Source: JBHPGW01 sp042569785
GTDB taxonomy: Bacteria > Planctomycetota > Phycisphaerae > Sedimentisphaerales > Anaerobacaceae
Length of the DNA stretch: 56,031 bases
NCBI GenBank assembly: GCA_042569785.1
Contig: JBHPGW010000009.1
Coordinates: forward strand, 1-56,031
Direction of reading: 5' to 3'
Part shown: in pieces, positions 34,045 through 42,624 of the stretch
How the letters are laid out: each line of letters starts with the position of its first letter
Position numbering within the stretch: position 1 is the stretch's first letter
Notes under the pieces: model-generated
What the model saw: only the letters and a program-made list of their open reading frames with translations
What the model was told of the DNA's origin: nothing
The model's database searches: none
Translations under genes and position numbers: made by a program

Positions 34045-35279
34045 CTTTGTAGTTTAAGCCTGAGCATATTTAAAGCTGTTTGAGCGGCTCGAAATCGCAC
34101 GAATCTTCTATCATGCGAAAAAACGAAGCGTCTGCCAGAACAACTGTTATCGGACATCACTGCGATATATACCAGCCCTACTGGTTTTTGTTCGCTTCCT
34201 CCTTCCGGGCCGGCTATACCGGTTATGCCGATCGCGACATCGCTACCGGCTTTTTTTGCGGCAGCGCAGGCCATAGCCGAAGCAACCTGCTCACTAACAG
34301 CTCCGTATTTTTCGATCAGTTCGGCTGGTACCCCAAGCTCCTGGGTCTTGGCGGTGTTGCTGTATGTTACCCAGCCGTGCGTAAAATACTTGCTGGCTCC
34401 AGGAATATCGGTCAGTAATTTGGCTATAAGACCACCGGTACAGGATTCGGCAATAGCGATTTTTTTTTGCTGGTCAATGAGCTTTCGGCCAAGGACTTCG
34501 GCTAAACTCTGCTCACCTGAGCCATAAACCAGATCGCCTAATAACTCGACTAACATTTGTTCATCTTTTTCGGCCATTGCGTCAGCGGTATTTTTGTCCT
34601 CGGCTTTGGCGATGATGTGCAGGGTAATTACGCCGTAACTTACAGTGCAATTGATCAACGGATTTCTTTTTCGGGCCATGAGGTCACCGAGCATCTCGGC
34701 GATATTGGACTCGCCGGTGCCGAAACATTTTAGCTTGCGAACCGCTATGGCGCCGGAGCCTGCCAAAGTTTTAATCTTGTCAAAAACGGTTTCTTCGAAC
34801 ATTTGTTTCATCTCGGAAGGAACTCCCGGCAGAGAAACTATTAATTTACCCTGCGTCTGTACCATGATACCCGGAGCGGTACCGAAGTTGTTTTCAATAG
34901 CTTCGGCGCCGGCGGGGATATAGGCCTGTATCCTGTTGACAGGTGAGAACTTTCTGTTTCTGCTGGTGAAAAAGGTTTCTATCTTTTGCAGCAGGTCGGG
35001 ACGTAATTCTAATTCGCAACCGAGGAATTCGGCAAAACCCTGACGTGTCAGGTCGTCATCGGTCGGGCCCAGACCGCCTGTAACCAATACAAAGTCGGCA
35101 TCAGCTACTGCCAGCTTAAGTGCGTTAACTATCGAATCGAGCGTATCGCCGATGGTATAACCGGTGACGACAGGGACGCCAAGCTTGAGAAGCTGGGTGC
35201 TTAAGAAAGCTGCGTTGGTATCTACCGTTGCGCCTGAGAGAAGTTCATTGCCGATACTGATGATGCTTGCTTTTTTCAT
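34041..35279 (-). CDS. cinA: CinA-like protein (ADP-ribose pyrophosphatase / NMN deamidase)
   Basis: The 412-residue two-domain protein takes part in pyridine-nucleotide recycling. The N-terminal MoaB/MogA-like COG1058 domain has the opening SIIGNELLSG-type motif and VTGGLGPTDDDLTRQ. The C-terminal amidase domain (about 250-405) has AESCTGGLIAKLLTD, the YSNTAKTQELGV stretch and GIAGPEGGS. Some homologues act as nicotinamide-nucleotide amidases. The start is ATG at 35279, 2 nt after the dehydrogenase stop, so they are co-transcribed. Confidence 0.92.
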   Translation of the reverse strand: MKKASIISIGNELLSGATVDTNAAFLSTQLLKLGVPVVTGYTIGDTLDSIVNALKLAVADADFVLVTGGLGPTDDDLTRQGFAEFLGCELELRPDLLQKIETFFTSRNRKFSPVNRIQAYIPAGAEAIENNFGTAPGIMVQTQGKLIVSLPGVPSEMKQMFEETVFDKIKTLAGSGAIAVRKLKCFGTGESNIAEMLGDLMARKRNPLINCTVSYGVITLHIIAKAEDKNTADAMAEKDEQMLVELLGDLVYGSGEQSLAEVLGRKLIDQQKKIAIAESCTGGLIAKLLTDIPGASKYFTHGWVTYSNTAKTQELGVPAELIEKYGAVSEQVASAMACAAAKKAGSDVAIGITGIAGPEGGSEQKPVGLVYIAVMSDNSCSGRRFVFSHDRRFVRFRAAQTALNMLRLKLQS

Positions 35280-35281
35280 TG

Positions 35282-36316
35282 TTAAAACTCTATGATCGCT
35301 TTGACTACGTTGTCACTATAATCGGAAACCATCTCGAACGCCTGTTTTGACTGGGTAAAATCGAATCTGTGTGTTATCATAAAATCAATATCTGCGGCGC
35401 CCGAAGCGATCATCTCAATAGCCTCGACAGTGCAGTTGTTCTGCCTTCGAATGTTTACGATGGCGATCTCCTTCCTGCGAATTTTCTCGATCGTTAAAGA
35501 TATCCTGTCGAGTTGCGGGATACCTACCAGCACTAATGTTCCGCCCGGACGCAGCAGTTCGACGCATTGGTCGATGGTTTCCTGCTGGCCGGCACATTCG
35601 TATGCGATATCGACGCCGAGCTTTTCTCTTCCAAGAATATCTGTCACTACATCCTGTAAATCAGGGTTGCCCGCCCAGGTGGCGCCGGCTTGTTTAGCTA
35701 TTTTTGCGCGATAGTCCAGGCGATCGGTCATGTAAATGGCACCTGCTCGTTTGGCCCGTGCCGCTGCCATACAGCTAAGCCCAATAGGCCCTGAACCGAG
35801 AATAGCGATTGTATTATCCTGTAACAGGCCGGACTGTTTGACCGCGTATACGCCTATCGCGAAAGGCTCACACAGGGCGGCCTGGTCGAGTGTTATTCGG
35901 CCATTGATTACCATGCAATTATCCTGAGGCATAACCATATACTCGCTCATGCAGCCATCGCCTTGTCCGGGTGTACCGAGGAAGGTTAGATTGTAACAAG
36001 TGTTCTCTCTGCCCATCTTACACTGCGGGCATTGGTGGCAGGAGACGGCCGGCTCGACTACTACTTCGTCGCCTACTTTGATATTCTGCACAGATGAGCC
36101 AACTTCAACAACCGTAGCGGAACACTCATGGCCAACGAGGTATGGATACCGGACAACCTGTGAGCCGATCTTTCCGTTTTTGTAGTAATGGACGTCACTG
36201 CCGCAAACGCCGACCTTTTCGATCTTCAGCAGGACGTCGGTATCTTTTTCGATGACGGGGTCAGGGACGTCTGTGATTTTCATCTGGGCGATACCGGTAA
36301 GTACAACTGCTTTCAT
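35282..36316 (-). CDS. Zinc-dependent medium-chain dehydrogenase, sorbitol/polyol dehydrogenase-like
   Basis: The 344-residue NAD(P)-dependent alcohol dehydrogenase has the catalytic zinc site (GVCGSDVHYY and GHECSATV with a conserved Glu). The structural zinc site is the four-cysteine loop CHQCPQCKMGRENTC (about 93-107), followed by a Rossmann domain with AILGSGPIGLSCMAAA. The HYYKNGKIG stretch and overall pattern are closest to sorbitol/xylitol dehydrogenases, which oxidise polyols to ketoses. The substrate is not certain. It lies 2 nt upstream of cinA and downstream of a palindromic repeat. Confidence 0.85.
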   Translation of the reverse strand: MKAVVLTGIAQMKITDVPDPVIEKDTDVLLKIEKVGVCGSDVHYYKNGKIGSQVVRYPYLVGHECSATVVEVGSSVQNIKVGDEVVVEPAVSCHQCPQCKMGRENTCYNLTFLGTPGQGDGCMSEYMVMPQDNCMVINGRITLDQAALCEPFAIGVYAVKQSGLLQDNTIAILGSGPIGLSCMAAARAKRAGAIYMTDRLDYRAKIAKQAGATWAGNPDLQDVVTDILGREKLGVDIAYECAGQQETIDQCVELLRPGGTLVLVGIPQLDRISLTIEKIRRKEIAIVNIRRQNNCTVEAIEMIASGAADIDFMITHRFDFTQSKQAFEMVSDYSDNVVKAIIEF

Positions 36317-36353
36317 TTGCGAAACCTTTTATTGAAAATTACACATTCCTTTT

Positions 36354-36433
36354 TGTCATTGCGAACGAAGTGAAGCAATCTCAAACATTCGTACCCTTGA
36401 GATTGCCGCGTCGCTTCGCTCCTCGCAATGACA
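36354..36433. repeat. Palindromic dispersed repeat (REP-like), complete copy
   Basis: An 80-bp imperfect palindrome. The left arm, TGTCATTGCGAACGAAGTGA then AGCAATCTCAA, pairs with a right arm of TTGAGATTGCCGCG, then GTCGCTTCGCTCCTCGCAATGACA, leaving a loop of about 12 nt. It lies between two co-oriented genes (YchF-like and the dehydrogenase). Related copies are at 41137-41213 and 42161-42200. It could form a strong hairpin in either transcript. Confidence 0.7.
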
Positions 36434-36437
36434 CCCC

Positions 36438-37508
36438 TTACACATTAAATCGGTAGTTGATAATGTCACCGTCAGCGACTACGTATTCTTTTCCTTCGAG
36501 CCTTGTTTTGCCGGCGGCTTTTACGGCTTTTGCGTCGCCGAACTGCTTTAAGTCATCGTAAGCCATGGTCTCAGCCCTGATAAAGCCTCGTTGAATATCC
36601 GAATGGACCTTGCCGGCAGCCTCGACAGCAATGGTGCCTTTTTTTATAGGCCAGGCACGGACTTCATCGGAGCCTACAGTTAGAAAGCTTATAAAGCCCA
36701 ACGCTGAATAACATGCGTTAACGAATTTTCCTTTTCCTGATTCTGCCATACCCAGGTCGGCCATAAATTCGGCCCTGCTGTCAGCATCAAGTTGCGCGAG
36801 TTCATATTCGAGCTTGGCACAAATCTCGACAACCGGTACAGAGATGTCAAGATTGCCGGCAAAATCAAATTTTGTTTCCAGTTGGTCTTCGCCAACATTA
36901 ACGGTGACGATCATCGGCTTTAACGTCAAAAAGCCAAGAGACTTGATAAGCTCACGCTCAGAGGCTGTTTCAATGACCGAGCTAATTGGCTTTTCCGATT
37001 CGATCGCTTCTGCGAGTTTTTTCTGCAGGGCCAGTTCCGTTTTATCATGTGCCTGGGTCTTTGTTGGCTTGTGTATCTGTTTTTCGAGCCTTTCGATCCG
37101 TGTCGTCACCAGCTCCAGGTCGGCAAGCAGAAGTTCGGTCTTGAGTTCATCCAGGTCCCTGGCAGGATCGACGCTGTTACGGTAGGTCGGCACCGTTGGA
37201 TTCTCGAACCCGCGTATAACCAGCACCAACAGATCGGTCGTTCTTATCTTATTGATCAACCTGCGTGCCGCCGCCCTACCGTGTTCATCGGTAAAATTAA
37301 AACCCGGCAGGTCGAGGCAGTCGATCGTGCCATGGACGGTCTTTTTGGGCTTATAAAGTTCTGTGAGCCAGTCGAGCCTTTCGTCAGGTACCGGGACGAT
37401 GGCCTCTTCTATCGCCACCGAACCAACAGTTGGCATATCCTTACCACTAACAGCCGAGAGTAACGTACTTTTACCAGACTGTAATAACCCTATCAATGCC
37501 GCTTTCAT
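36438..37508 (-). CDS. YchF-like OBG-family GTPase/ATPase
   Basis: The 356-residue P-loop protein opens with AALIGLLQSGKSTLLSAVSG (Walker A). The G3-like DLPGF motif follows and, in place of the NKxD guanine motif, VTVNVGEDQ (NxxE), typical of the ATP-preferring YchF group. A helical insertion (about 125-185) and a C-terminal TGS-like domain (IKKGTIAVEAAGKVHSDIQR then YVVADGDIINYRFNV) complete the layout. It is divergent from canonical YchF and is probably a paralogue associated with ribosomes. The start is ATG at 37508 instead of the TTG-led longer frame. It is followed by the palindromic repeat. Confidence 0.85.
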   Translation of the reverse strand: MKAALIGLLQSGKSTLLSAVSGKDMPTVGSVAIEEAIVPVPDERLDWLTELYKPKKTVHGTIDCLDLPGFNFTDEHGRAAARRLINKIRTTDLLVLVIRGFENPTVPTYRNSVDPARDLDELKTELLLADLELVTTRIERLEKQIHKPTKTQAHDKTELALQKKLAEAIESEKPISSVIETASERELIKSLGFLTLKPMIVTVNVGEDQLETKFDFAGNLDISVPVVEICAKLEYELAQLDADSRAEFMADLGMAESGKGKFVNACYSALGFISFLTVGSDEVRAWPIKKGTIAVEAAGKVHSDIQRGFIRAETMAYDDLKQFGDAKAVKAAGKTRLEGKEYVVADGDIINYRFNV

Positions 37509-37568
37509 ATTTTTGCCTTTTAAAAAAAATATTAACCACGAATTATCACGAATCAACGCGGAAAAAAA

Positions 37569-38105
37569 TCAAACTTTATTATATACACTATTGCCGTGAC
37601 AGTCATAAGCCACTACTGCTGGGAAATCTACAACTTCGAGTTTTCTTATTGCTTCTGTGCCGAGTTCTTCGTAGGCGATTATTTCTGCTTTGGTGATATG
37701 TTTACTGAGCAGCGCCCCTGCCCCGCCGGTAGCAGCCAGATGCACAGCACCATATTGTTTCAACACGTCGCGAACATGGTCACTTCTATAGCCTTTACCG
37801 ATCATTGCTCGCAGGCCTTTAGCGATAAGCGTGGGTGAAAAGTCGTCCATTCTCGAAGATGTCGTAGGGCCGGCTGCGCCTATTACCCGACCGGGTCTGG
37901 CAGGGCTTGGGCCTAAAAAATAAATTACGGCTCCTTCAAACTCGAAAGGTGATTTTTCTGACGCCTCTATGGCCTGGCATAATCTCTTATGCGCCATATC
38001 GCGGGCGGTGTAAATTGTGCCGGTGACAGCTACTTCGTCGCCGGCTTTCAAGGCCTGGACGTCGCCGCCTGTTAACGGGGTATTTAATTTCTTAACCTGG
38101 CTCAT
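37569..38105 (-). CDS. fumB: Class I fumarate hydratase, beta (C-terminal) subunit
   Basis: The 178-residue subunit supplies the C-terminal half of the two-subunit 4Fe-4S fumarase, interconverting fumarate and malate. Family motifs are TGTIYTARDMAHKRL, the YFLGPSPARPGRVIGAAGPTT segment that binds substrate, and SRMDDFSPTLIAKG. The alpha subunit with the iron-sulphur cysteines is not in this window. The tartrate dehydratase beta subunit is a close relative and an alternative. It begins 2 nt after the murA stop, an unexpected neighbour, and is probably co-transcribed. Confidence 0.88.
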   Translation of the reverse strand: MSQVKKLNTPLTGGDVQALKAGDEVAVTGTIYTARDMAHKRLCQAIEASEKSPFEFEGAVIYFLGPSPARPGRVIGAAGPTTSSRMDDFSPTLIAKGLRAMIGKGYRSDHVRDVLKQYGAVHLAATGGAGALLSKHITKAEIIAYEELGTEAIRKLEVVDFPAVVAYDCHGNSVYNKV

Positions 38106-38107
38106 AA

Positions 38108-39376
38108 TTAAACTTTTTCTCTTATTATATTTGCTCCGACTGGATTCAATCGTTCTTCTATTCTTTCGTAGCCTCGATCGATGTGATATACCCTGTTTAC
38201 AATGGTCGTGCCATGGGCGGCCAAGCCTGCTAAAACAAGAGCAGCCGACGCCCGCAGGTCCGAAGCCATCACGGGAGCGGCGATCAACTTATCAACACCT
38301 GCGACGATAACAGTTGGGCCCTCCTTACGCAAATTTGCCGCCATTCGATTCAATTCTGCGACGTGCATAAACCGGTCCGGGAATATCTTTTCGGTTATAA
38401 CGCTGTTACCGTTGCCGAGTGATAGAAGCGCCATGAACTGAGCCTGCAGGTCGGTAGGAAAACCCGGGAATGGCTGAGTTGTAATATCAGCTGTGCCTAT
38501 CTGTCCGGTTCGGGCAACCACACTGCCATCGCCATCAGCCTCGACATCAACGCCTACACTTCTTAACCTGTCGACGACCGCCATCATATCACCGAGTCCG
38601 ACATTTTCGATGTTCAACTGCCCTGCCGTTATAGCAGCCGCTACCATGAACGTACCGGCCTCTACGCGATCGGGGGCGACGGTATGCTCTATGGGATGCA
38701 ATTGGTTTACGCCCTGAATGGTCAATCTCGGCGAGCCGATACCTGTTATTGACGCGCCCATTTTATTCAGGCAGTCGGCGAGTTCTGCGATTTCCGGTTC
38801 ACATGCGGCGGACTCGATAACCGTTTTGCCCTTAGCTGTCACCGCGGCCATCATCACATTAGCGGTACCGAGAACGGTCGAGCCGAACGGTCCGCCTAAG
38901 AAAATCTCTTTACCTTTCAAGCCGGCAGGAGCTTCGGCAATGATGTAACCGTTTTTCAAATGTATTCTGGCACCGAGTTCGCGCAGTCCTCGCAGATGAA
39001 TGTCAACGGGGCGATCGCCAATTGCGCATCCGCCGGGCATGGATACTTCCGCCCTGCCGCAACGGGCGAGTAACGGGCCGAGTATGCAGATACTGGCTCG
39101 CATCCTTCGCACTATTTCATATTCGCCTACCGGATTATCGATCGAGGTCGAATCTATTGTCAGTTCACCATCGGAGCCTGACTGTATTTTGCAGCCCAGG
39201 CTTCTGAGCAGTTCGGCGCATACACGGATATCCGAGAGCTTTGGAACCGATCTCAATACCGATCTGCCGGGCGCTAATAGGGTCGAGGCCATTATCGGCA
39301 GAGCGGCGTTTTTCGAGCCGTTGACCGTTAACGAACCTTTAAGTCTGACCGGACCATTGATTTTGAATATGTCCAT
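38108..39376 (-). CDS. murA: UDP-N-acetylglucosamine 1-carboxyvinyltransferase
   Basis: The 422-residue enzyme catalyses the first committed step of peptidoglycan synthesis, transferring enolpyruvate to UDP-GlcNAc. It has the N-terminal GSLTVNGSKNAALPIMASTLL with the catalytic lysine-asparagine. It also has the active-site cysteine loop in MPGGCAIGDRPVDIHL (near residue 115), and MASDLRASAALVLAGL near the C-terminus. Presence of the cysteine implies fosfomycin sensitivity in principle. ATG at 39376 has AAGGAA eight bases upstream; the longer frame is rejected. The divergent CPBP gene starts 23 nt away. Confidence 0.96.
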   Translation of the reverse strand: MDIFKINGPVRLKGSLTVNGSKNAALPIMASTLLAPGRSVLRSVPKLSDIRVCAELLRSLGCKIQSGSDGELTIDSTSIDNPVGEYEIVRRMRASICILGPLLARCGRAEVSMPGGCAIGDRPVDIHLRGLRELGARIHLKNGYIIAEAPAGLKGKEIFLGGPFGSTVLGTANVMMAAVTAKGKTVIESAACEPEIAELADCLNKMGASITGIGSPRLTIQGVNQLHPIEHTVAPDRVEAGTFMVAAAITAGQLNIENVGLGDMMAVVDRLRSVGVDVEADGDGSVVARTGQIGTADITTQPFPGFPTDLQAQFMALLSLGNGNSVITEKIFPDRFMHVAELNRMAANLRKEGPTVIVAGVDKLIAAPVMASDLRASAALVLAGLAAHGTTIVNRVYHIDRGYERIEERLNPVGANIIREKV

Positions 39377-39398
39377 TATCGAATTTCCTTGAAAAGAT

Positions 39399-40310
39399 AT
39401 GACTAATGTAATACAAGACGGTGTTACTTTCAAGTTTAGCTGTGTTTGTTTTACGGAATTTTTGGAAATCTTTGAAATAATCGAAGAAAATCTCGGTCAG
39501 ATGAACATCGCGGATATCGTTATATGGACATCCGGGACGCTTTGCCTGGCCTGGTGGCTGCTGAATACCTCTCTGGGGAAACGCGCACTGGACGAAACAC
39601 CGCAGCGAAGAAACAATATGCCCGCATACCTGCCCTTTGTGCCGCTGCTTGTTCTTATCTGCGTTATTTCGATAGCGACCGCGATCTCGGAAAAACTCTA
39701 TCCAGACCTGGGTGACTGGCAGGAGGCCTTTGTCAGTAACATTATTATGTGTCTTGGCGCGATCTCGTGTTCGATAACAGTGCTGTTGCTGGCACGCAAA
39801 AGTTTCGCACGGGGACTTAAGGGGTTCGGGATCGATTTTAGAACACTTTTCAAGGACTTCGGCGGAGCTTTCGTAAATTTGCTTAGCGTCTGGCCTGTAT
39901 TCGTTGCGATGCTGCTGGTGACAATATTTTTAGGCAAACTGTTTTACGGCTCCGATTTCCATATCACCCAGCATGAAGAACTTGAACTGATAAGCACGCA
40001 TACTCAAACGCCTGTTAGAATATTGATATTTATAACCGCGGTTGTTATCGTTCCGATCGCAGAAGAACTGTTCTTTCGAGGAATAATTCAGACTACGCTG
40101 CGGTCGTTTCTTAAAAGGCCATGGGTGTCAATTATGATAACATCGAGCGTCTTCGCGGTCGTTCACGCAAATCCAGAGCATTGGGCCAGCTTGTTTGTGA
40201 TCTCGGTCTGTATGGGATATGCTTACGAAAAAAGCGGTTCGTTATTACGGTCGATATTTGTTCATTCACTTTTCAACGCTATCAGCATTTTAGCGGCACT
40301 TTTGCAATAA
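39399..40310 (+). CDS. CPBP family intramembrane metalloprotease
   Basis: The 303-residue protein has about seven or eight hydrophobic helices and the three Abi/CPBP motifs. These are EELFFRG (glutamates and arginine), FAVVHANPEH (FxxxH) and HSLFNAI (HxxxN) near the C-terminus. Relatives include Rce1-type CAAX proteases and bacteriocin-immunity proteins. The function here is unknown. ATG at 39399 lies near the divergent murA start. A later ATG at 39501, just before the first helix, is an alternative start. It converges with ispD, 4 nt away. Confidence 0.85.
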   Translation: MTNVIQDGVTFKFSCVCFTEFLEIFEIIEENLGQMNIADIVIWTSGTLCLAWWLLNTSLGKRALDETPQRRNNMPAYLPFVPLLVLICVISIATAISEKLYPDLGDWQEAFVSNIIMCLGAISCSITVLLLARKSFARGLKGFGIDFRTLFKDFGGAFVNLLSVWPVFVAMLLVTIFLGKLFYGSDFHITQHEELELISTHTQTPVRILIFITAVVIVPIAEELFFRGIIQTTLRSFLKRPWVSIMITSSVFAVVHANPEHWASLFVISVCMGYAYEKSGSLLRSIFVHSLFNAISILAALLQ

Positions 40311-40314
40311 CTTT

Positions 40315-41067
40315 TTACCACTGCGCTTCGGAATACGGGCCGGCTGGGCCTTTTTTAGCTGCGGATTGCGAACGTAACTTGATGATAGCCTGGGCAATAG
40401 CAACATCGCAGGGACGAGTGATCTTGATGTTGGCCGAATCCGTCTCGACGATAGCGACCTTTTCGCCAAGGGCCTCGACCAACTGGGAGTCGTCACTGAT
40501 ATTATCTGCATCGAGGTTCTTAAGATTCGCGTATGCTTTTTTCAGAAGCTCGGTTGCAAAGACCTGCGGCGTCTGCGCTTCATAGAGCCCTGTCCTGTCA
40601 ATTGTCTCTACAATATTGGAGTCCTGGACTTTTTTTAGTGTCGCAACGACAGGACAGGCCAACATCGCGGCACCGGTTTGGGCGGCAGCCTTAAAGCAGG
40701 CATCGATCCATTCTTGTGTCAGACAGCATCGTACAGCATCATGGACCGCGACAAGATCGATGTCATCTTTTATAAGCTCAAGCCCTTTGGCGACAGTGTC
40801 GAAACGTTCGTCTCCGCCGAGATATGTTTTTACACCGAAAAACTTCAGATTAGCGCCCCATTTGACCTCTACCAGCTCCTGGTCGTCTTTGCTGATAGCT
40901 AACAACACCTGCTTTACGTCCTTATGGCCGGTGAAAAGCTCGACACTGCGCAGAAAAGCCGCCCTGCCGGCTACGTCAACAAAAGTCTTTTTCCTTTTGC
41001 CTCCAAACCTGCTGCTGGCACCAGCTGCACAAATTATGACCGCGATATTTTTAGTGTTTTCCAACAT
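40315..41067 (-). CDS. ispD: 2-C-methyl-D-erythritol 4-phosphate cytidylyltransferase
   Basis: The roughly 250-residue enzyme of the MEP isoprenoid pathway transfers CMP from CTP to methylerythritol phosphate. Signature motifs are the CTP-binding loop CAAGASSRFGGKRKKTF, VAVHDAVRC and YEAQTPQVF, with the C-terminal TRPCDVAIA. The start at ATG 41067 puts the family start close to the motif; a GTG at 41091 adds eight residues and cannot be excluded. The C-terminal tail (about 20 residues, Lys/Gly-rich) is longer than usual. IspF, which often accompanies it, is not adjacent. Confidence 0.93.
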   Translation of the reverse strand: MLENTKNIAVIICAAGASSRFGGKRKKTFVDVAGRAAFLRSVELFTGHKDVKQVLLAISKDDQELVEVKWGANLKFFGVKTYLGGDERFDTVAKGLELIKDDIDLVAVHDAVRCCLTQEWIDACFKAAAQTGAAMLACPVVATLKKVQDSNIVETIDRTGLYEAQTPQVFATELLKKAYANLKNLDADNISDDSQLVEALGEKVAIVETDSANIKITRPCDVAIAQAIIKLRSQSAAKKGPAGPYSEAQW

Positions 41068-41136
41068 GGCGGTATGATAATACTTTTTCACCGCAAATGG
41101 AAATTAAAAATGCCCTGTAGAAAAGTCATAAGATTT

Positions 41137-41213
41137 GTGCGTTGCGAGCGAAGCAATCTCAAACGCATAAAAACCAAGATTGCCGCAGTCGCCTTCGGCT
41201 TCTTCGCAATGAC
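41137..41213. repeat. Palindromic dispersed repeat (REP-like), second copy
   Basis: The left arm GTTGCGAGCGAAGCAATCTC is mirrored by AAGATTGCCGCAGTCGCC, then TTCGGCTTCTTCGCAATGAC. Both core strings match the element at 36354-36433. It sits between ispD and the nucleotidyltransferase-HEPN gene. Confidence 0.6.
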
Positions 41214-41227
41214 GTTTGCAGCAGTAA

Positions 41228-42091
41228 CTACGTAAATGAATCTATCTTTTCTTTGCAGATTTTTTTGGTTAAGCGTTGCAGCAATCTCACATGTTTAGCA
41301 AGGTATTCTAACTGCTTTTTCGTTATCTTGTAATCGAGGTCATAGCGAGCACCGATATAAGCATAATCCAACAGTTCAAAAAGTTTCTCCTGCTCGGCGG
41401 TTTTTCTGGGAAAAATGTTACGCAAGGTACGATCATGTTTCCCTACCATATGGCCTAATATCATTAGATAGTGCTCATTGGGATTGTAACCAGTAAAAAC
41501 CAATAGAATGGCTTTATAAGAATGTTCTGTAGCCTGATGAAGATTAAAAGCTGCGATTTCGTATTCACGTTTTTCAAGGGCAGATTCATACATAGCATAA
41601 AACCCCTGTGCCCTTTTGTACCAGTAATCATAGTAGTCCTGTGCGATTCGTTTTTGCTCAGCGGGTTTTAGTTTTCGTTTGCGGGCGAGTTTATAATTGC
41701 CGCTGTCATAGAGCATTATCCCCTCTTTTTTTATATCGGCAAAGAAGTACCGGCCTTCAGCTAACTGGATGTTTAAAAACTGTATATCGTGAGCGATTAT
41801 TCTAACGTGGGTACTTAGTCTGAGCTTATCGCGTTTTTTTGTAACGTTGTTCCATAGCCTGGTATTGGCAGCGGTTTTCTTTTCGCTGGTTACAACGAGT
41901 ATGTCGTAATCGGATACATGGCCTGATCTGCGATCAGGGGCGAGGTCTTCCTGCTCTTTGTAATCGCCACGCGCATAGCTGCCATACAGGATTATCATTT
42001 CCGCTTCTTTGGCAAATTCGCGGATTTTCTCAACGATAAGCTTTAATTCGTCCTGCTTATATTTTGGCAAATGTGCTAATGTTTTTCTCAT
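41228..42091 (-). CDS. Nucleotidyltransferase-HEPN domain fusion protein
   Basis: Residues about 1-110 form a minimal nucleotidyltransferase (MNT) fold: ILYGSYARGD gives the GSxxRGD motif and SDYDILVV the metal-binding aspartates. Residues about 140-285 are a HEPN four-helix domain with AAFNLHQATEHSYKAILL and a long C-terminal helix. MNT and HEPN are usually separate toxin-antitoxin subunits, but fused single-chain forms are known in Bacteroidetes and others. The Rx4-6H catalytic pair of HEPN RNases is not clearly present, so nuclease activity is doubtful. It has no obvious antitoxin neighbour. The start is ATG at 42091. Confidence 0.85.
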   Translation of the reverse strand: MRKTLAHLPKYKQDELKLIVEKIREFAKEAEMIILYGSYARGDYKEQEDLAPDRRSGHVSDYDILVVTSEKKTAANTRLWNNVTKKRDKLRLSTHVRIIAHDIQFLNIQLAEGRYFFADIKKEGIMLYDSGNYKLARKRKLKPAEQKRIAQDYYDYWYKRAQGFYAMYESALEKREYEIAAFNLHQATEHSYKAILLVFTGYNPNEHYLMILGHMVGKHDRTLRNIFPRKTAEQEKLFELLDYAYIGARYDLDYKITKKQLEYLAKHVRLLQRLTKKICKEKIDSFT

Positions 42092-42160
42092 GATGGAAAT
42101 ATTATTGCATAGGAAACATGGAAGTTAAAGTGAAAAATAAAAAATATGGAATTGGGACTG

Positions 42161-42200
42161 TGAGATTGCCGCACAGTTGCACTCCTCGCAGTTGCAAATG
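42161..42200. repeat. Half copy of the palindromic dispersed repeat
   Basis: TGAGATTGCCGCACAGTTGC then ACTCCTCGCAGTTGCAA matches the right arm of the 36354-36433 element (GAGATTGCCGCG..., CTCCTCGCAATGACA). The other arm is lost or degenerate. Confidence 0.45.
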
Positions 42201-42228
42201 TTGCCCCAAAACCCCGCAATACGAGATA

Positions 42229-42624
42229 CTAAATCGTTACAGCTTTAAGGCGTTGTCTGACCTCGGCGTTATCGCCAGCCTGTTCGCCCGGCTTGAATGG
42301 CAAGGGATCGACAAATTGTATCGCTACACGGCGTAGAAAATTGCCTGAGTCCTCGACTCGACATACTCTGCCCTGGCGTGTGAAATTTGCCATATCGAAA
42401 GCATCTTCATCAGCAAAGCGAGGAATACTAAAACGGGCTGTTACTTCCTGACCGTCATAGGGGCAAGTGTCATCGTTATGGCAGGTAAAGGCGGCACCGC
42501 CGCTGCTGATATCGACTATCTGGCCCTGAACAAGGGTCTCGTTAAAATCCTCAGCGAACCATATAGGCCAATGATAACGCAGTCGCTGTTCTATTCTTCG
42601 ATCGTCTTTTTCTGTTCTGTCCAT
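42229..42624 (-). CDS. PilZ domain protein (predicted cyclic di-GMP binding)
   Basis: The 131-residue single-domain protein has the PilZ RxxxR motif (RRIEQRLRYHW near the N-terminus) and the DxSxxG motif (DISSGGAAF near residue 41), the two parts that grip cyclic di-GMP. The strand order of the remaining barrel is typical. Such proteins relay the second messenger to motility, pili or polysaccharide export. The gspE/pilB-pilT pair 8 kb away is a candidate output, by inference. The start is ATG at 42624. It is separate from the divergent degP by a 329-nt gap. Confidence 0.85.
   Translation of the reverse strand: MDRTEKDDRRIEQRLRYHWPIWFAEDFNETLVQGQIVDISSGGAAFTCHNDDTCPYDGQEVTARFSIPRFADEDAFDMANFTRQGRVCRVEDSGNFLRRVAIQFVDPLPFKPGEQAGDNAEVRQRLKAVTI

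Noticed and set aside
41142..41333. Plus-strand frame across the palindromic repeat
   Set aside because: It translates repeat and antisense sequence; no ribosome binding site.
42118..42336. Plus-strand frame of 72 codons
   Set aside because: It reads through a palindromic repeat half copy and the antisense of the PilZ gene.
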